From positions 1-60,709 of the forward strand of contig OMXZ01000018.1 in assembly GCA_900315165.1 (NCBI GenBank): a DNA stretch of 60,709 bases, read 5' to 3'. Positions 57,397 to 60,709 of the stretch are shown here, one piece after another. The notes beneath the pieces were generated by a model that was not told the DNA's origin, did not search any database, and saw nothing but the letters and a program-made list of their open reading frames with translations. How positions within the stretch are numbered: the stretch's first letter is position 1; the number at the start of each line of letters is the position of its first letter. A program made the translations under genes and the position numbers. Source of the stretch: an uncultured Actinomycetes bacterium. Its GTDB lineage: Bacteria; Actinomycetota; Coriobacteriia; Coriobacteriales; Atopobiaceae.

Positions 57397-59244
57397 TCAG
57401 CCATGCGGCGCGAGCTTGTTGACCCGGCGGTCGTAGGTGAGGATGCCGTTGGTCTCCTCCTCCACGTCGCTGAGCTGGGTGTACACATAGCCCGCGAGGC
57501 CGCGTGGCCAGAGGGCGCGCACCCGGGCGAGGAGCTTCCCGAGAGCCGTCGCATAGCTTGCCGCATCGTCGTACATCTCGTAGCCGTAGCCCTGGGCGAG
57601 CACGCTATGGGCGGGCAGGTGATGGGTGAGGCCGCCGAACTCGGAGAGCACGAAGGCGCGACGGCCGTCGCGACCGTATACGTGCAAGCGGCGGAAGTAG
57701 CTGTGGACGTCGAAGAAGTCACCCACCCGCTGGTCGTACCAGCCGCTTGTGGCTGAGATGGGACGGGTGGGATCGAGCGCGCGCACATCCTCGTGTGCCC
57801 GCGCCGCGTCGAACTGGCCCCAGGACTCGTTGAAGAGGCCCCAGGTGACGACGCAAGGGTGGTTGCCGAGACGGGTGACGGCGTCACGACAGGTGGCGCG
57901 CCATTCTGCCTGGTAGGCAGGATCGTCGGACCCAAGATCACGCTGATGGCGCGGCGTGTCGTCGCGGTAGTGGCGCTGGCGGAGCTCGAAGACGGTTGGG
58001 TAGGCGAGCGAGCGCTTGGGCTCGGGCGTGGCGCCGCCCGACGGCATGTCCTGCCAGACGAGCATGCCGAGTCGGTCGCAGTGGTAGTAGAAGCGGTCCT
58101 GCTCGATTTTGATATGCAGGCGGATCAGGTTGAAGCCGAGGTCACGGGCTGCTTCGACATCCGCGGCAAGCGCTTCGTCGGACGGTGGGGTGAGCAGGCC
58201 GTCGGGCCAGTAGGCCTGGTCGAGCACTCCCTCGAGCAAAAGCGGCCGGTGGTTGAGGAAGAAGCGCGGGACGCCCCGCCCGTCTCGCATGACCTCGCAG
58301 GTGCGGAAGGCGCAGTAGCTGTGGACAACGTCCTCGTCCTTCGCGTCGGCGGGTCCGAACCTCAGCTCGACAGCGTAGAGATAGGGGTCCGCCGGTCTCC
58401 AGAGGTGTGGATCGGAAACGGTCAACGTGAGGCTGACCTCGCCATCGGCAGCCCGCGCGCTGCCCACGGTTGCATGATCGCCAAGGTAGACCTGTAGCTC
58501 GCCCTCACCTTTTACCTGCGCATGGACGAGCAGCTGGCCTGCGTCGGGGTCAGGATGCAGGCTAAGCGCTGTGATGTGGGCGGTGGGGACCTCCTCGAGC
58601 CAGATGGGCTTCCAGATGCCCGACTGGGCCGTGTACCAGATCGACCCACGGTCCAGGCGCTGTTTGCCGCGCAGCTGGGTGCCAGTGCTACCGGGGTCGT
58701 AGACGCAGAGGGCCAGGTCGCAGGTGCCGCCGCCCGCGCTCAGCGCCTCGGTTACGTCGACGCTGAAGGGCATATAGGCGCCGGTGTGCTCGGCGACCTT
58801 CTTCCCATCGAGCCAGACGGTGCAGGCCCAGTCGACGCCGTCGAGGTGGAGTAGGACGCGGTGGCCCGGTGCGGCGTCATACGTGATGCGGCGGTGGTAC
58901 CAGAGGAGCTCGTCGGGCTGGAGCTGCCGCGCGACCCGGGAGAGCGGCGCCTCGGGCGAAAAGGGCACGACGATGCGGCCGTCCCAGGCCGTGGGCTGCG
59001 TCGCCGTATGCCATGCCCCGCGGGCGGCGGACGCGCCGTTCGTCTTCACGATGGCGTAATCCCACCAGCCGTCGAGTGACTGCCAACGGTCGCGGCGGAG
59101 CTGAGGGCGGGGATGGGGCTCGCTTTCGCCAAGGCGGTCGGGGTCGAGGGCTTCGCCCCACACGGTCGTAAGTGGGGCGAACGTCTGGCCCGGGCTGGCG
59201 TGCGGCATGCTGCGTGCGACGCGGAACAGGTCGAGGTCGAACAT
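57397..59244 (-). CDS. Glycoside hydrolase family 2 protein
   Basis: A 615-residue GH2 enzyme: an N-terminal sugar-binding jelly roll (about 40-215, with VLLHLDGVDWACTVWLDGKK), an immunoglobulin-like sandwich (about 220-320), then a TIM barrel with LGFNLIRLHIKIEQDRFYYH. The acid/base Glu is in VTWGLFNESWGQFD and the nucleophile Glu in AFVLSEFGGLTHHL. No signal peptide is seen, so it is probably cytoplasmic. Specificity (galactoside, glucuronide or mannoside) cannot be assigned. An alternative start is the ATG at 59205. Confidence 0.88.
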   Translation of the reverse strand: MFDLDLFRVARSMPHASPGQTFAPLTTVWGEALDPDRLGESEPHPRPQLRRDRWQSLDGWWDYAIVKTNGASAARGAWHTATQPTAWDGRIVVPFSPEAPLSRVARQLQPDELLWYHRRITYDAAPGHRVLLHLDGVDWACTVWLDGKKVAEHTGAYMPFSVDVTEALSAGGGTCDLALCVYDPGSTGTQLRGKQRLDRGSIWYTAQSGIWKPIWLEEVPTAHITALSLHPDPDAGQLLVHAQVKGEGELQVYLGDHATVGSARAADGEVSLTLTVSDPHLWRPADPYLYAVELRFGPADAKDEDVVHSYCAFRTCEVMRDGRGVPRFFLNHRPLLLEGVLDQAYWPDGLLTPPSDEALAADVEAARDLGFNLIRLHIKIEQDRFYYHCDRLGMLVWQDMPSGGATPEPKRSLAYPTVFELRQRHYRDDTPRHQRDLGSDDPAYQAEWRATCRDAVTRLGNHPCVVTWGLFNESWGQFDAARAHEDVRALDPTRPISATSGWYDQRVGDFFDVHSYFRRLHVYGRDGRRAFVLSEFGGLTHHLPAHSVLAQGYGYEMYDDAASYATALGKLLARVRALWPRGLAGYVYTQLSDVEEETNGILTYDRRVNKLAPHG

Positions 59245-59312
59245 CGGGCCACCTTCTTTCGCTCCAAGTGTACGTCAGGAAGCAGCTTGGCCCCGGTTGC
59301 AGTTCGTAGAGG

Positions 59313-59639
59313 TTAGAGAGCCTCAACGCGCTTGGTCTCGCGATCATCGATGACGAACGTCCCATCGTTGATCTCGTCGAGCCTCGAAACGAGCTCCGAA
59401 AGGAGGGTAAGCATCTTTCCTTTATCCTCCTTCTCCTGCTCTTCGTTGAACCAGCATGCTTGGCCATGGGAGTCAAACTCATAGTATGAGTCGTAGAGAT
59501 TCTGAATGTCGTAGTTGAGCTTGCGCAGCTTGTTGTCGTTGTCAACTACAGCGATGCCTGTTTCGGGCCTTCCCGTCTCAGGGTTGCTTGTCCAGATCGG
59601 TCCTTGGAGATAATCCAGCATGATTACTACAGTCTTCAT
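59313..59639 (-). CDS. Hypothetical acidic protein, possible immunity protein
   Basis: A 108-residue acidic protein that I do not recognise. It reads VVIMLDYLQGPIWTSNPETG at the start and FDSHGQACWFNEEQEKEDKG in the middle, with a C-terminal helical/strand part (LLSELVSRLDEINDGTFVID). It lies 12 bases after the toxin-like gene, in the place where immunity genes normally sit, and has the small size and negative charge typical of them. A role in neutralising that protein is inferred from context only. Confidence 0.65.
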   Translation of the reverse strand: MKTVVIMLDYLQGPIWTSNPETGRPETGIAVVDNDNKLRKLNYDIQNLYDSYYEFDSHGQACWFNEEQEKEDKGKMLTLLSELVSRLDEINDGTFVIDDRETKRVEAL

Positions 59640-59651
59640 CGCTCGTCCCTT

Positions 59652-60140
59652 CTAATCTATGGGATACGCTGAGACAAGAAATCCGTTGAGACCGATGCCG
59701 GTGAGAATATAATCCCGTCCTGCATATCGGTATTTCCGGCTATACCCGTCTCTGCCGTGTCGCTTAACAATCTTGTTCTCGACAACCGTGCCGTATGTAA
59801 TCACTCGGTGGAGAAAGGCTGGTATGTCGGACTCGCGTACATTGACCTTATCGGCAAAGTCTCTCGCATGACGCATCTGAATGTGTTCCAGCCCGGCCCC
59901 CTTGCTTCCATTTTCCAACCAGATAATCTGGCCGGTCTTGTCTCTCGTGATGAAAAGCATATTTTCGCGAGAGAACTTCACACCCTTCCGTTCAAGTTCT
60001 GCGACAAGGTTTTCGTTGATCATAGAGTTCTCGACGGCTCTCTCGTTTTTTAGAACCTTCAGAGCGTACATCCATGACTCGAACGTGCTCTGGGGCGAGC
60101 CGCTGGTTCCGTGTGCGAAGCCGCTTTCGCTACCTCTCAT
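59652..60140 (-). CDS. Polymorphic-toxin-like nuclease domain protein
   Basis: A 162-residue protein whose C-terminal 100 residues resemble the RelE/barnase-like (BECR-type) toxin domains found at the ends of polymorphic toxins and phage head proteins: GQIIWLENGSKGAGLEHIQM, then RHARDFADKVNV, then YRYAGRDYILTGIGLNGFLV ending SAYPID. The conserved His in LEHI and RHARDF, and Arg and Lys residues near the end, are candidate active-site residues. The start at 60140 has GAGG upstream and overlaps the DUF4417-like gene; the frame stays open to 60278. The family link is from memory of its pattern. Confidence 0.6.
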   Translation of the reverse strand: MRGSESGFAHGTSGSPQSTFESWMYALKVLKNERAVENSMINENLVAELERKGVKFSRENMLFITRDKTGQIIWLENGSKGAGLEHIQMRHARDFADKVNVRESDIPAFLHRVITYGTVVENKIVKRHGRDGYSRKYRYAGRDYILTGIGLNGFLVSAYPID

Positions 60141-60576
60141 CGGAATCGCCTCGCTTCTTATTCGCATTACGTTCCTTGAGCATATTGTTGGGAATGACGA
60201 CCTCGATGCCCCTATCGGTTGCGTACCTGAAGATCTCGAATGCTTTGTCATTGCGAGCGCAGACGTCATAGACAACAATCGCCTTGAGATTCAACTTATC
60301 GACGGTATAGCGAACGGACTTCTCGAGTATTGCACGCTCGATGGGGTCGTTTACATATCCTTTCGTGCTGAATGCCACGACGCTGCAGTCGTCGAGTCCG
60401 TCTAGCGAAAAGTCGATACTATCGATGGTCGGGAAGGTGATGTGTGGTATCACCACGGCACCCAACTCCATCGCAAGCCAAATGGAGATAACACGTGTCT
60501 TCTTGATGCGGTAATGGTTCTCGATGTCATCGACATCGCCGAATTGCGACGTGTCTGGGGAGATGAAGAACTTCAC
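60130..60576 (-). CDS. DUF4417-like protein, probably lacking its N terminus
   Basis: A 148-residue protein. TRVISIWLAMELGAVVIPHI, then FPTIDSIDFSLDGLDDCSVV, then AFSTKGYVND and LNLKAIVVYDV follow the DUF4417 family layout, but the family is usually longer at the N terminus. The frame is open for only about 13 more codons upstream before a TAG, so either a GTG at 60576 begins a short form or the gene is truncated. It overlaps the toxin-like gene by 11 bases. GC content is lower than in the rest of the window, suggesting transfer. Relatives occur in phages and mobile elements. Confidence 0.6.
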   Translation of the reverse strand: MKFFISPDTSQFGDVDDIENHYRIKKTRVISIWLAMELGAVVIPHITFPTIDSIDFSLDGLDDCSVVAFSTKGYVNDPIERAILEKSVRYTVDKLNLKAIVVYDVCARNDKAFEIFRYATDRGIEVVIPNNMLKERNANKKRGDSDER

Positions 60577-60633
60577 CCCCTCGAAACGCCTTTTAAAGAA
60601 CTGCAGGCGCTGATAGCGTCCCTATAGTGGTGT

Positions 60634-60663
60634 AAAAGACGGGCGATGAGCCAGAGGCCCGTC
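60634..60663 (-). terminator. Intrinsic terminator for a gene entering from the right edge
   Basis: GACGGGC (60638-60644) and GCCCGTC (60657-60663) form a 7-bp stem with a 12-base loop; on the minus strand it is followed by TTTTACA. It would end a minus-strand transcript from beyond the window and separate it from the DUF4417-like gene. Confidence 0.7.
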
Positions 60664-60709
60664 TTCCAAGTAGACTCGTAATCGCCGAATTATCGAAGGG
60701 ACTTGGAGG

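Overview
The window is about 60.7 kb of high-GC DNA. Most genes have strong GGAGG-type ribosome binding sites and many overlapping start/stop junctions. The gene content points to an anaerobic, host-associated actinobacterium of the class Coriobacteriia (Collinsella-like): a mannose-family PTS, a giant 2-hydroxyacyl-CoA dehydratase activase, nickel-pincer (Lar) cofactor genes, an FMN-riboswitch-controlled riboflavin ECF transporter, a class Ic-type aspartate aminotransferase, a Tat pathway and a GH2 glycosidase. The taxon is inferred from gene content, not from a marker search.

Layout. 0.2-2.3 kb: YgiQ radical-SAM protein. 2.5-5.3 kb: complete mannose-type PTS operon (IIA-IIB-IIC-IID) with upstream dyads and a strong terminator. 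5.4-7.9 kb: small membrane protein, MarR regulator, HAD phosphatase and a Phd/ParE-type toxin-antitoxin pair. 7.9-10.2 kb: LacI regulator and a fused SpoVA-like membrane protein. 10.3-16.5 kb: TetR regulator preceded by three operator-like palindromes, a 1,556-residue acyl-CoA dehydratase activase and a DSP-type phosphatase. 16.7-20.2 kb (minus strand): FMN riboswitch, ribU-like S component, fused double ATPase and EcfT. 20.2-26.8 kb: MscS channel, MTA/SAH nucleosidase, NhaA, DegV protein, aminotransferase and TPR protein. 26.8-31.1 kb: STAS protein, TatA/B, TatC and type IA topoisomerase. 31.1-34.7 kb: a lower-GC gap, an orphan VOC domain, a diguanylate cyclase with a frameshift, and a flavodoxin-fold reductase. 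34.8-36 kb: AAA/DUF4143 ATPase behind palindromic repeats. 36-42.9 kb (minus strand): larB, larE, a DUF362 gene, larC and a GGDEF/EAL protein. 43-49.2 kb: tmk, DUF1287 protein, holB, ricT, and a DUF47/PiT phosphate transport pair. 49.4-55.4 kb: type I restriction-modification operon hsdR-hsdM-hsdS. 55.6-59.3 kb: Pth2, SlyD-like FKBP, MurI and GH2 enzyme. 59.3-60.6 kb: a lower-GC minus-strand cassette of a DUF4417-like gene, a nuclease-toxin-like gene and a possible immunity gene.

The most unusual content is repetitive. One family of about 165-180 bp imperfect palindromes shares a conserved core and occurs three times. Two inverted copies tightly bracket the hsdRMS operon. A third, closed by perfect 25-bp inverted repeats, lies inside the reading frame of the fused ECF ATPase, where it encodes the linker between the two ATPase domains. 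A second, unrelated repeat family is built of short TCACAGACGGAA units in head-to-head clusters with a 69-bp core. It sits directly downstream of two genes, at 16.5 and 43.7 kb. Both families look like small mobile or structural elements that shape gene borders and, in one case, a protein.
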